Positions 1-7,251 of a DNA stretch of 64,000 bases are shown in pieces. Where the stretch lies: NCBI RefSeq assembly GCF_003325375.1, contig NZ_CP030863.1:46702-110701 (forward strand), given 5' to 3'. Numbering within the stretch: the stretch's first letter is position 1; each line of letters starts with the position of its first letter. Under the pieces are notes generated by a model, which saw nothing but the letters and a program-made list of their open reading frames with translations, was not told where the DNA came from and did no database searches. The translations under genes and the position numbers were made by a program. The stretch is from Streptomyces globosus. GTDB taxonomy: Bacteria; Actinomycetota; Actinomycetes; Streptomycetales; Streptomycetaceae.

Positions 1-52
1 GCGGGACCAGGCCCGGCTCGAAGGGCGCCTTCTTGCCTCGGGTGCGGGTCAC
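1..52 (-). CDS. Partial hypothetical CDS running off the left edge
   Basis: A GTG at 52 opens a leftward frame that runs off the window. Only 17 residues are visible (VTRTRGKKAPFEPGLVP), too few to identify. The GTG overlaps the TGA of the preceding small frame in a GTGA arrangement typical of translational coupling in this leftward block. The product cannot be guessed. Confidence 0.35.
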   Translation of the reverse strand, partial: MTRTRGKKAPFEPGLVP

Positions 53-135
53 GGCCGGAAGTCGGCCAGCTGCTGAAGTACGCGCTCCAGCAGGGCCGGT
101 GGCAAGGGCGTGGCGCTCAGGCGGCCCGTCCCCAC
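49..135 (-). CDS. Possible 28-aa peptide gene
   Basis: A GTG-initiated frame overlaps the end of the GGDEF gene and ends in a TGA that overlaps the next GTG. The peptide contains LSATPLPPALLERVLQQL, a plausible amphipathic helix. It has no separate ribosome-binding site and overlaps coding DNA, so support comes only from the coupled overlaps. Confidence 0.3.
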   Translation of the reverse strand: MGTGRLSATPLPPALLERVLQQLADFRP

Positions 136-791
136 ACCCTGGTACCGGGGCGGCCGGCTCGGCGGCCGTTGATGGACGGCACCGTGAGGTGCTGCCGGGT
201 CGCGAGGATCGCCCGGCCGGAGTGCTTGCCTTCGTATAGGGCGGCGTCGGCAGCCCGTTGCAGCAGGCTCAGGTCGCGGGAGCCGACCTCGCGCGGGACT
301 GCGGCGCCGACCGAAGCGCCGACGTCGACGGCGCGGCCGTCGTCGAGGACGACCGGGGTGTGCAGCATCCGGACCAGCTGCGCCAGGCGCTGCTCCAGGC
401 TGTCGGCGGGGAGCGGGACAACGACGGCGAACTCGTCGCCGCCCAGCCGACCAACGACGCCGCGCGGGCCCGTCCAGGCGGAGAGCCGGGCGGCGACGGC
501 GGCCAGGACAGCGTCACCGGCCGCGTGGCCCAGCGTGTCGTTGATGGACTTGAAGTGGTTCTGGTCGACCAGGACCACGGCCACGTCGTCGCGGCGCGCC
601 AGGAGCCGGCGGGCGCGGGCGGTGTAGGAGTCGCGGCGCAGCAGACCGGTCAGCGGGTCACGGCGGGTGGCGGCGAGCCGCTTGTGCAGTGCGACGGCGT
701 GGACGGCCCAGCCGGTCAACGGCAGCGCGGCGGTGGTCAGTAAGAGTGCGCGCTGCCCGAACCGGGCCTGAGCGCGCAGGACGGAGTCCAT
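117..791 (-). CDS. GGDEF-domain protein (putative diguanylate cyclase)
   Basis: The 224-aa product has one N-terminal hydrophobic segment (about residues 15-35) and then a GGDEF domain with an intact signature at 117-121 and the upstream acidic metal-site residue in VDQNHFK (Asp76). By family knowledge it would join two GTP into cyclic di-GMP at the membrane. There is no visible sensor domain and no RxxD inhibitory site immediately upstream of the signature. The longest frame extends to 1274, but that extension is Arg/Pro-rich shadow sequence. The ATG at 791 has a GAGG element about 12 bases upstream and begins the recognisable protein. Similar GGDEF genes are common in Streptomyces plasmid transfer regions; a role in transfer is inference. 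Confidence 0.85.
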   Translation of the reverse strand: MDSVLRAQARFGQRALLLTTAALPLTGWAVHAVALHKRLAATRRDPLTGLLRRDSYTARARRLLARRDDVAVVLVDQNHFKSINDTLGHAAGDAVLAAVAARLSAWTGPRGVVGRLGGDEFAVVVPLPADSLEQRLAQLVRMLHTPVVLDDGRAVDVGASVGAAVPREVGSRDLSLLQRAADAALYEGKHSGRAILATRQHLTVPSINGRRAGRPGTRVWGRAA

Positions 792-883
792 ACTGGTGAT
801 CGCCCTCTCGTCTTGTACGGGGTGGGTGGGCCCGGGGCAGGCGGCTGGTTTGGACGCCGATGTACGCCTGTCCCGGGGCAGAG

Positions 884-1186
884 CTACAGCGCGAAGTCGT
901 TGCGGACGGTCCAGCTGACGGGGTCGTTCCAGAGGCTGGCCTTCGCGGCGGGCCACTCCAGCTGCCAGCCGGGCCGAAGCCCGCGCGCTCCCCAGCTGTC
1001 CGGCTGCTTGCCGGGGATCTCGAGTCCGGCCGTGTGCGCGGCGAGCGCGGCGTCGTACACCTCGTGGGCGCGGCGCAGGGCCGTGGCGGGGGAGTCGGCG
1101 ACGCCGGTGAAGACGTGCACACCGTGGCGGTCGGGGTGGCGGGTGTCGTGTATCGGGACGTCCACCTCGTAGATCCGCAGGCGCAT
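884..1186 (-). CDS. Hypothetical protein, 100 aa
   Basis: Begins MRLRIYEVDVPIHDT and ends WTVRNDF AL at the stop at 884. No family recognised. Composition is balanced and soluble, with no membrane segment. The frame could start at an ATG at 1195, but GAGAGGAG directly abuts that codon, whereas the ATG at 1186 sits nine bases downstream of it, so 1186 is preferred. It belongs to the leftward block just upstream of the GGDEF gene. Confidence 0.6.
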   Translation of the reverse strand: MRLRIYEVDVPIHDTRHPDRHGVHVFTGVADSPATALRRAHEVYDAALAAHTAGLEIPGKQPDSWGARGLRPGWQLEWPAAKASLWNDPVSWTVRNDFAL

Positions 1187-1306
1187 GACGTCCATCTCCT
1201 CTCTGTACTCGGTGGTGAGGGGCCACCGCGACCGCCCCGGCCCCCGGCCGGATCGGCAGGGGTCGGGGCGGCACGGAGGGCCGTCACGCGCGGGAGGGCT
1301 GGTTCG

Positions 1307-1692
1307 TCACCGGCGGGACCCGCGGACGTAGTCGATGGCGCTGGCAACGTGGGTGTTGGCCATGAGGCTGCCGCCGCCGTCGATCCGGTCCCGGAGCTCG
1401 TCCAGCCGCATCCATGCCGTCGCGAGCTGCTGCACCAGCCACGCCTCATCGGTGGCGGTGTCGTTGCCGAGTCGGGCTGCGATGTCGGCGAGGCGGTCGG
1501 CGTCTTGGTGGCTGGCCTCCAGGAAGGCGTCGGCCCGGCGGACCTTGTCTTCCGTGAACGCCTCTCCGAGGCGCTGGGCAGCGTCGGCCTCCGGGTCGTC
1601 GGCGTACTTGGCTAGCCGCGCAGGTGGACCGCGAGGCGGGCCAGTTCCCAGTCGGTCCGGCCGGGGTTGCTGCTCTCCTTCAGGAAGGTCAT
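1307..1692 (-). pseudogene. Hypothetical gene interrupted by a frameshift
   Basis: The start is well supported: ATG at 1692 with GGGAG six bases upstream, overlapping the previous frame's stop as ATGA. The frame gives MTFLKESSNPGRTDWELARL and stops at a TAG (1612-1614). Protein-like sequence resumes at once in another frame (ARLAKYADDPEADAAQRLGE) and runs to the stop at 1307, giving an acidic helical protein of about 128 aa. One extra G before the CTAG would restore a single frame. Function unknown. It is either a real frameshift or a one-base assembly error. Confidence 0.55.
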
Positions 1693-1955
1693 CGCGCGCT
1701 CCCGGCGGTCTCGTGCAGCGCTGCGTCGGCGTGGTCGTCGTCCTCCTAGTCCGCGTCGTCGAGGCCGCCATGGACGGAGCAGACGATGTCCTCGCTGTCG
1801 TCCAGCTCGCCGGCCAGGGTGCGGGCGAGGCAGGTGACGCCGTACGCGGGCGCCCAGGCGTAGCCGGTGCATTCGTCGTCGTGGGGGCAGGGCAGCGCGA
1901 CGTCGAAGCCGTAGTCGCCCTGCCCGTCGACGTTGGTCCGGAACGCGAGGGTGAG
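1689..1955 (-). other. In-frame continuation of the kinase gene beyond two TAG codons
   Basis: Directly after the kinase stop (TAG at 1956-1958) the same frame stays protein-like: LTLAFRTNVDGQGDYGFDVA, then a Cys/His segment CPHDDECTGYAWAPAY and further Cys residues. A second TAG lies at 1746-1748, followed by 18 more acidic residues and a TGA that overlaps the next ATG as ATGA. The composition and final overlap suggest this was once part of one longer protein, possibly a zinc-binding C-terminal domain. No start codon with a ribosome site is seen that would make it an independent gene. Confidence 0.45.
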
Positions 1956-2642
1956 CTACTGCTGGCCGAGGTGGATCTCCGCGACGCGGTCGCCGCCGGC
2001 GGCCTTCGAGCCGGGCTTCCACCGCCACAGCGGGAGAACCTCTTCGCCGAACACCCGGCGGACGAGCAGCATCTCGCCCAGGCCGTCGCCGCCGTCCAGC
2101 CCGAGGTCGGCCTGCCGGGCATCGCCCAGGCGCTGGAGGAACGGGAGCAGCTGGCACAGGCTCTCGGAGAAGAAGACCTCGTTGAAGCCCTCGGCCAGCA
2201 GCTTCGGGTGGGAGCGGACCATCGCCGTGTGCTGCGTGCGAACGGTGTCGTCGGGCACGGTCCGGTTGGCCGAACGCGGGCCTTGGCGCTCCACGCACAC
2301 GGAGACCGGGGTGGAGACCATGACCGCGATGGCGGGCATGTTGTGCCGCTTGGCGGCGGCGACCAGCGGCGCCCTGGACGCGGGGGTGCCGTTCGTGGCG
2401 TCCACGACGGTGAACCGGCGGCGGCGCATCCGGGCTTCCAGCAGCAGATGCAGGGCGGCGACGGCGTCGCCGGTCGCGTCCTGGTCGCCGGCGTCGTCGC
2501 TGACCGTCTCGCGTAGCGCGTCGAGGGAGAGGACCTGCGAGGCGGGCCAGGTGGAGGCGAGCGTGGACTTGCCCGCGCCGCTGGCCCCGATCAGGACGAC
2601 CAGGCAGCTGTCCGGCAGATACGGGAAGGTCGGGGACGTCAT
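1956..2642 (-). CDS. AAA_33-type P-loop kinase / ATP-binding protein
   Basis: The 228-aa product has a Walker A motif GASGAGKS at residues 19-26, in the context of small P-loop kinases related to polynucleotide kinase and zeta toxin. Phosphoryl transfer to a small molecule or polynucleotide is the family expectation; the substrate is unknown. ATG at 2642 has AAGGAG eight bases upstream, so the longer frame to 2702 is rejected. The stop is a TAG beyond which the frame stays coding-like (see 1689-1955), so this protein may be truncated relative to its ancestor. Confidence 0.65.
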   Translation of the reverse strand: MTSPTFPYLPDSCLVVLIGASGAGKSTLASTWPASQVLSLDALRETVSDDAGDQDATGDAVAALHLLLEARMRRRRFTVVDATNGTPASRAPLVAAAKRHNMPAIAVMVSTPVSVCVERQGPRSANRTVPDDTVRTQHTAMVRSHPKLLAEGFNEVFFSESLCQLLPFLQRLGDARQADLGLDGGDGLGEMLLVRRVFGEEVLPLWRWKPGSKAAGGDRVAEIHLGQQ

Positions 2643-2698
2643 GCGAGGGGCTCCTTGGGTCTCGGGTGCGGACGGGCGGCTCGTGCGGGGCGGGCGGG

Positions 2699-3208
2699 TC
2701 ACCGGGTGGTCGCGCTGGTGGTGGCGATGAGCGCGGCGACGGTCTCGCAGCCGTGGTGGAAGGCGCCGTCGAGGTGGAACGCGCCGTTAATGCCGTGCGA
2801 GGCGAGGCGGTAGAAGCCGCCCTTGCCGGTCTTGTCGGCGAGCTTCTCCAACAGGCCCTTGCCCGGGACGCGGCGGTCGGCGGCGTAGTGGGTGCCGAAC
2901 GAGACCGCGAGCGCGGCGGCGGCCGCGGCGGGGTGGACCCGGATCCCGAGCGCGCGGGCGCCGAGCCCGGCGACGATCGCCTGCGTGGCCACGTAGGTCA
3001 GGCAGTGGTGCAGGCAGGCGGCACGGCCACTGGCCGTGCCGTGGGTGCTCTCCTCCTTGGTGACGGGGTCCGTGAAGGTGACCGGGTGCTCGTCGGAGGC
3101 GCCCTTCACGCGGGCGCAGAAGTCGTTCTGCACCCAGAAGTCGCCGATGGCGCTTCCGGCGCGCGTCAGTCCGAGCAGGGCGGCGAAGACGGCGGGACGG
3201 TGCGTCAT
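2699..3208 (-). CDS. DUF3307-like membrane protein
   Basis: The 169-aa product has an N-terminal FWVQNDFCARVKG segment, a central hydrophobic Ala/Leu-rich region, and the pattern SFGTHYAADRR followed by KTGKGGFYRLA. This resembles DUF3307-type proteins repeatedly found in Streptomyces plasmids, with conserved histidines near membrane helices. Biochemical role unknown. ATG at 3208 has AGGAG nine bases upstream. It lies between the RRQRL zinc protein and the P-loop kinase in one leftward unit. Family assignment is from memory. Confidence 0.6.
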   Translation of the reverse strand: MTHRPAVFAALLGLTRAGSAIGDFWVQNDFCARVKGASDEHPVTFTDPVTKEESTHGTASGRAACLHHCLTYVATQAIVAGLGARALGIRVHPAAAAAALAVSFGTHYAADRRVPGKGLLEKLADKTGKGGFYRLASHGINGAFHLDGAFHHGCETVAALIATTSATTR

Positions 3209-3288
3209 GCTGGGGTTCTCCTGATCTCGAAGGGTGAGGGAGCGGGCGGCCAGCCTTTGCCGGTGCTGCGGCCGCCCGGATGGTTCGG

Positions 3289-3319
3289 CCCCGTCCCGGC
3301 CGGTGTGGCCGGGACGGGG
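3289..3319 (-). terminator. Hairpin after the RRQRL gene
   Basis: Perfect 13-bp inverted repeat CCCCGTCCCGGCC / GGCCGGGACGGGG with a 5-base loop, just beyond the stop at 3326. GC-rich hairpins without a U tract are usual terminators in Streptomyces. Confidence 0.6.
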
Positions 3320-3325
3320 TTCGGA

Positions 3326-3787
3326 TCACGCGGCCAGTCGGTGCGCGGCGGGCGCCGGGCCGGTCATGCAGCTGCTCGGGTCCACGGGGGTGCCGTCGAA
3401 GCACTCCAGGCAGCAGCCGAGCTTCTTGGAGAGGCAGATGTAGAACCGGCGGCCGCACTCGCCGCAGGTCTGCCGGGCCGCCATCGCCTGGTCCAGAGCT
3501 CGCTCCTGGGCGAGCGTCGGGACCCGCTTGGGCTTGGCACGGTCGACGCGGAGCAGGTAGCCGCGGGTGGGGTGGGTGCAGGACCACTGCGGCCGGGTGG
3601 CGCACAGCCTGCACCGCAGGATTGCGACCGCGCCCTCGTTCCTGCCGGGGCTCAGGCCCATGTCCCGTAACTGGCGCCGGGTGACCAGGCCGTCGGGGAC
3701 GCACCCGCGGTCGTACTCGGGCATCAGCGCGTCGCTGCGCGACACCCGGTTCACCTCGCGGCGGCGCTTCTTCCGCGGGCGGGGCAT
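3326..3787 (-). CDS. RRQRL-motif zinc-binding protein
   Basis: The 153-aa product has the motif VTRRQLRDMGLSPG, then CRLCATRP and TCGECGRR/CLECFD Cys pairs, consistent with two zinc sites. A GYLLRVDRAKPKR segment between them matches the RRQRL-motif zinc-binding family common on Streptomyces mobile elements. Function unknown; nucleic-acid binding is plausible. The preferred start is the ATG at 3787 (GGAG six bases upstream); a GTG lies immediately before it. Confidence 0.7.
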   Translation of the reverse strand: MPRPRKKRRREVNRVSRSDALMPEYDRGCVPDGLVTRRQLRDMGLSPGRNEGAVAILRCRLCATRPQWSCTHPTRGYLLRVDRAKPKRVPTLAQERALDQAMAARQTCGECGRRFYICLSKKLGCCLECFDGTPVDPSSCMTGPAPAAHRLAA

Positions 3788-3931
3788 CACCTGCTCCAGG
3801 CGCCGGGAAGGCGGTCGGGGCGGTGGGGGTAGCGGGGGCCGGGGCGCTGCGGGCGGGGCCGGCCGATCCGGCGGCGCGGGCGGGGGATGAGCACGGGCTG
3901 TTCCTCCAGTCGTCGATGGGACGGTGCGCGG

Positions 3932-4494
3932 TCAGGCGGTGGTGATGCCGGCGATCTGCGCGGCCTGGGTGCCGGTGAGGGTGAAGTCGGGCGCGGCGAG
4001 GAGCGCTTCGGCGACGGCCGTGATGCGCTCCCACTCGCGGACCACGCGCTGCTGGGCGGTGGCCATGACGTAGTCCCAGGCCAGTCCGCCGTCGAGAGCC
4101 GGGCCGGTCTCGGTGACCGGGACGCCCGCATCGGTGAGGATGTTCAGCGCCATCTGCTTGTCGTGGTCGGCCGCGCAGAGGCGGGCCGTCTCCGGCGTGA
4201 GGCGGCCGGACTCGGCAAGCTGGTGGAGCTCGGCGGCCTGGCCAGCGGCTCCGCAGACCACGGCGACGTCGAGGTAGCTGCCGAAGGACCTGGCTAGGTG
4301 GTGGCGCCGGTCCAGCCGGTGACGCGGCCGCGGGTGACGGTGTGGACCCGGACGCGCTCGCAGGTGAAGCCGACGAGCTGGCCGAGCACGGTGTGGCCGG
4401 CCTCGTGGTAGGCGAGGCCGCGCTGGATCAGCGGGAGCGGGGTGAACTGGTAGCGCGCGTGCCGGTAGGGCGTGTGCTTGTCGAGCTCGTACAT
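3932..4494 (-). pseudogene. M41-like zinc peptidase, frameshifted
   Basis: The 5' part from ATG 4494 (GGAGAAGGACGCG upstream) carries the zinc-protease signature HEAGH at residues 30-34 and stops at a TAG near 4294. The continuation is in another frame (SFGSYLDVAVVCGAAGQAAE to LTGTQAAQIAGITTA, stop at 3932) and has the alanine-rich helix and ILTDAG segment of small M41/FtsH-peptidase-like proteins on Streptomyces plasmids. One additional C in the CC run before the CTAG rejoins both parts into about 187 aa. The ATPase part of FtsH is absent, as usual for this small family. Intact, it would be a soluble metallopeptidase; as read it is split. Confidence 0.65.
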
Positions 4495-4530
4495 CGCGTC
4501 CTTCTCCGGATCCGGTCGGCGGTGGTCAGC

Positions 4531-4573
4531 GCTGCGCCCCGCCGACGTCGTGCTGGTGTCGGCGGGGCGCAGC
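4531..4573 (-). terminator. Strong hairpin between two leftward genes
   Basis: Perfect 16-bp arms GCTGCGCCCCGCCGAC / GTCGGCGGGGCGCAGC with an 11-base loop, downstream of the stop at 4663. A second weaker stem lies at about 4611-4647. Confidence 0.6.
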
Positions 4574-4662
4574 GGGCGGGGCGGTGGGCGTGCGGCCGGG
4601 CGGCCTGTCCGGTCCTCGCCGTCCGCAAGGCGGGGTGGGCGAGGACCAGGCAGGGCGTCGGG

Positions 4663-4917
4663 TCAGCGGGTGGCGCGGGTGCGGAGCAGGCGGGCGGCCC
4701 AGGCCCGCAGCCGGTCGAGGCGGGTGGGGTGGGTGTGCCGCCAGGCGGTGTCGAACACGCCGTCCTGGGTCGGGAAGGACCGGCTCGCGCCGCACGTGCA
4801 GGTCCAGACGTACGGATCGGGCCGGGTGTCGTCGAGGGTGGCGGTGACCTTCGCCGGGGCGCCGTCGTGGCGTCCGTGGAAGGTGCCGGCCCAGAGCTCG
4901 TTCTTGTCCAGCTGCAT
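4663..4917 (-). CDS. Hypothetical protein, 84 aa
   Basis: Starts MQLDKNELWAGTFHGRHDGA. A central YVWTCTCGASRSFPT has a CxC pair that could contribute to metal binding. The C-terminus is Arg-rich. ATG 4917 has GAAAGG about ten bases upstream. No family recognised. It is isolated from the next gene by the hairpin at 4531-4573. Confidence 0.55.
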   Translation of the reverse strand: MQLDKNELWAGTFHGRHDGAPAKVTATLDDTRPDPYVWTCTCGASRSFPTQDGVFDTAWRHTHPTRLDRLRAWAARLLRTRATR

Positions 4918-4953
4918 CGGGGTGTGCCTTTCGGTTCGGTGGTCGGCTGAGGG

Positions 4954-5781
4954 TCAGCGCTTCTGGAGGGGGTGCACGTTGTCCGGGGCGTCGTCTTCGT
5001 CGTCCGGCGCGGCGTCGGCGGCCGGGGCCGGGAGGTGGATGTGCGGCTCGATCTGGTGGCCGTCGTTGTGGATGTGGGTGAAGAACGCCGGGCGCAGGGT
5101 CAGGCCGCGGAGCGCGAGGGCGGAGGCGGCGGTCCAGGCGAGGACGGCGAGCCCGGTGGCGACGGTGCGGCCGTCAGCGGGGGCGGCGCTGTAGACCATG
5201 GCGATGCTGGCCGCGCCCCACGCAGTCCAGGTGATGCGGGCGCCGCTGCTGCGGGCGAAGCCGCCGATCAGTCCAAAGAGGCCGACCAGCTGCCAGACGG
5301 TGTAGACGGTGGAGGCGCTGATCGACAGCGACGCGGAGTGCGCGGCGATGTACGTGCGGATCGGCTGGTCGATCACGGCGAAGACGCCGGTGGAGGTGTC
5401 GGTGCCGACCTGGACGCGGGGCGCGGCCGTCAGCAGGCTGTGCAGCATGGCGGCCAGGGCGTCGGTCGCGCCGTCCAGCAGCAGGATGACGAAGGAGATC
5501 CCGGCGAGTCCGAGGACCGCCTTCAGCCAGTTGGCCATGCCGTGCCAGCCGAGCGCCGGGGCCTGGCGCAGGTCCTCCCAGCGGTCGTGCAGGACGCCGC
5601 CGTCGTCCCAGGCGTCGGCCCACCAGACGCGCAGGGCCTGCGCGCGCGGCTGCTTTTCGTCGAGCTCCTCGAGCAGCAGGGGCGCGGCCGCGGGGAGGCT
5701 GTGGGCCTGGCCGTGGCCGGCGGCCGGGTGCTCCTGGCGCGGGCCGGGGACGTTCGGGGTGCGGTCGATGTGGTCAGCCAT
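4954..5781 (-). CDS. Multi-pass integral membrane protein, 275 aa
   Basis: After a soluble, Pro/His-rich N-terminal 75 residues there are four to five hydrophobic segments (for example LAGISFVILLLDGATDALAA and a later LVGLFGLIGGFA), ending in an acidic His/Asp-rich tail. ATG 5781 has AAGGAG nine bases upstream, so the longer frame to 6012 is rejected. This fits the membrane components in Streptomyces transfer operons, but no family name can be assigned. A role in mating-pore or spread functions is inference from position. Confidence 0.65.
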   Translation of the reverse strand: MADHIDRTPNVPGPRQEHPAAGHGQAHSLPAAAPLLLEELDEKQPRAQALRVWWADAWDDGGVLHDRWEDLRQAPALGWHGMANWLKAVLGLAGISFVILLLDGATDALAAMLHSLLTAAPRVQVGTDTSTGVFAVIDQPIRTYIAAHSASLSISASTVYTVWQLVGLFGLIGGFARSSGARITWTAWGAASIAMVYSAAPADGRTVATGLAVLAWTAASALALRGLTLRPAFFTHIHNDGHQIEPHIHLPAPAADAAPDDEDDAPDNVHPLQKR

Positions 5782-5895
5782 GGTCGGCTTCTCCTTCAAG
5801 AGCGGTGACGGCGCGTACGGATGGGCATGGCTCTGTTGCCGGGGCCTGGTGGTGGGCCAGGCTGGGCGAAGGCCAGGGAGCAACGAGGGGGCGCG

Positions 5896-6090
5896 ATGGC
5901 AGTCGAGTTCGATTCGGTGATCGCCGACGGGGTGATCTATCCGGCGTTCACGGACGACGACGGCGTGCTGTGGATCGACGACGAGGAGGACTACGAGGTC
6001 GTCGTCGACCACGCGATCGTCGATGGGGTGATCTACGAGGCGGAGGTCGATGAGTACGGCCGCTTGCTGATCTACCTGGACGACGACTGA
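5896..6090 (+). CDS. Very acidic 64-aa protein with an internal duplication
   Basis: Begins MAVEFDSVIADGVIY and ends IYLDDD. Of 64 residues 21 are Asp or Glu and only one is Arg, with no Lys. The motif (A/V)DGVIY occurs twice (residues 10-15 and 42-47), suggesting an internal repeat. ATG 5896 follows GAGGGGGCGCG. It is transcribed against the surrounding leftward block. High acidity in a small protein on a mobile element recalls DNA-mimic anti-restriction proteins, but this is speculation. Confidence 0.6.
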   Translation: MAVEFDSVIADGVIYPAFTDDDGVLWIDDEEDYEVVVDHAIVDGVIYEAEVDEYGRLLIYLDDD

Positions 6091-6174
6091 GCGCGTGGGC
6101 TGCTCCGGCGGCCTGCCCCGTACTCGACTCCCGGCCCAGGCGGGGCGGGTTCGAGTACGACGCAGGGTGCCGGA

Positions 6175-6675
6175 TCAGTGGTGGATGTCGTTGCGGGTGC
6201 GGGCGAAGAACATGCCGCGCGTGGTGCTGTGGCTGTTGATCTCGGTCCGCATGGTGACCGGGCCCTCGTAGACGTTCTTGGTGACGGCGGAGCGGGCGCG
6301 GTTGATCGCGCCGCCGATCGCGGTGGCTGCCATGGCAAGGCCGGCGAACGGCAGGGTGACCATCAGGACTCCGGCGAGGCTGACGGAGGACAGGCCCTGC
6401 AGGACGAGCCAGGCGCCGCAGCCGATGCCGGTTACTCCAGCCCCGACGCCGATGCTCGCGACCGCGATCCCGGCCGCCCAAGCCGGGACGATCCGGTGGT
6501 CGGGCTGGGGGACGGGCGGGGTGTCACCGTAAGTGGGCACGGGGGAGTGGTCGCGGTACGACGTCGGGAAGTGGCCGGGCTGGTCGGTGCGGAAGCTCGC
6601 GTCCATGATCCGCTTGGCTTCGGCGGCGGCCTCGGAGTCGGACATCCGGCGGCCGGCGGTGGGGTGGAAGTCCAC
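6175..6675 (-). CDS. Two-helix membrane protein (DUF6251-like)
   Basis: The 166-aa product has a soluble N-terminus with SEAAAEAKRIMDASF, two Gly/Ala-rich transmembrane helices in the middle and a short C-terminal HSTTRGMFFARTRN tail. The layout matches the DUF6251 proteins of Streptomyces plasmids as remembered. The GTG at 6675 has CGGAG six bases upstream. Function unknown; probably a transfer-region membrane protein. Confidence 0.55.
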   Translation of the reverse strand: MDFHPTAGRRMSDSEAAAEAKRIMDASFRTDQPGHFPTSYRDHSPVPTYGDTPPVPQPDHRIVPAWAAGIAVASIGVGAGVTGIGCGAWLVLQGLSSVSLAGVLMVTLPFAGLAMAATAIGGAINRARSAVTKNVYEGPVTMRTEINSHSTTRGMFFARTRNDIHH

Positions 6676-6698
6676 GGTGTTCTCCGTTCGGGTACGAG

Positions 6699-6733
6699 CG
6701 CGCCCTCCCGGCCGTGGCGGTAGGGAGGGCGCG
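6699..6733 (-). terminator. Hairpin upstream of the DUF6251-like gene
   Basis: Perfect 11-bp arms CGCGCCCTCCC / GGGAGGGCGCG with a 13-base loop between the broken gene at 6955 and the GTG at 6675. It probably ends transcription of the former. Confidence 0.6.
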
Positions 6734-6754
6734 AATGGTGGGGAGCGGGGCGGG

Positions 6755-6955
6755 CTATCCGGTGGGCGGCGGCCTCGAACTCGGCGAGCGTCGGGTACTG
6801 CAACCGCAGGGCGGCCCGCGGACCGGTCTCCGGCTCGGACTGCTCCAGGACGCCGTTCTTGCGCCCGGCGAGCAGCAGCTGGTTCAGCAGGCGGGGGCCT
6901 CGGGGTCGGTGGCGAGCACGGCGGCTTCGTCGACGACGAACAGGGGGCGGTTCAT
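6755..6955 (-). pseudogene. Small hypothetical gene with a frameshift
   Basis: ATG 6955 has CGGAG six bases upstream. The frame reads MNRPLFVVDEAAVLATDPEA and stops at TGA 6884-6886. Coding-like sequence continues in another frame as LLNQLLLAGRKNGVLEQSE and further to LAEFEAAAHRIA. One missing C at GCCTGCTG would join them as EAPALLNQLLLAGRK. The true stop is unclear; a TAG lies at 6755-6757 in the original frame, just before the hairpin at 6699-6733. Function unknown. Confidence 0.5.
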
Positions 6956-6984
6956 GGCGGGCTCCGATCGGTTGGTGGGGCGGG

Positions 6985-7176
6985 TTATCCGAGGGTGCTG
7001 ATCCATCCGGCGATGCCGCTGATCGCGCCGTTGATGGCGGGCGCGATGCCGGTGGAGGCGAGGGAGAAGCCGAAGAGGACGGCGGCGAGCGCGGGCCACA
7101 GCCGCAGGTAGCCGGTGCGGACCAGGACCACGACGAGGAAGCCGGCGAAGAAGACCAGGGAGATGGTCAACGCCAC
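6985..7176 (-). CDS. Small two-helix membrane protein, 63 aa
   Basis: Starts with GTG 7176, with AAGGAG seven bases upstream. Nearly the whole chain is hydrophobic: one helix in ISLVFFAGFLVVVLV and a second around LWPALAAVLFGFSL, then AINGAISGIAGWI. Size and position next to the FtsK-like gene suggest a small membrane component of the transfer apparatus, comparable to Spd proteins; this is inference. Confidence 0.6.
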   Translation of the reverse strand: MALTISLVFFAGFLVVVLVRTGYLRLWPALAAVLFGFSLASTGIAPAINGAISGIAGWISTLG

Positions 7177-7251
7177 GGGGGAGCTCCTTGGGGAAGGCCG
7201 GCGGCCGGGCGGGCTCGGGGCCCGGCCCGGCCGGGCGGTGAGGGGTTGGGG

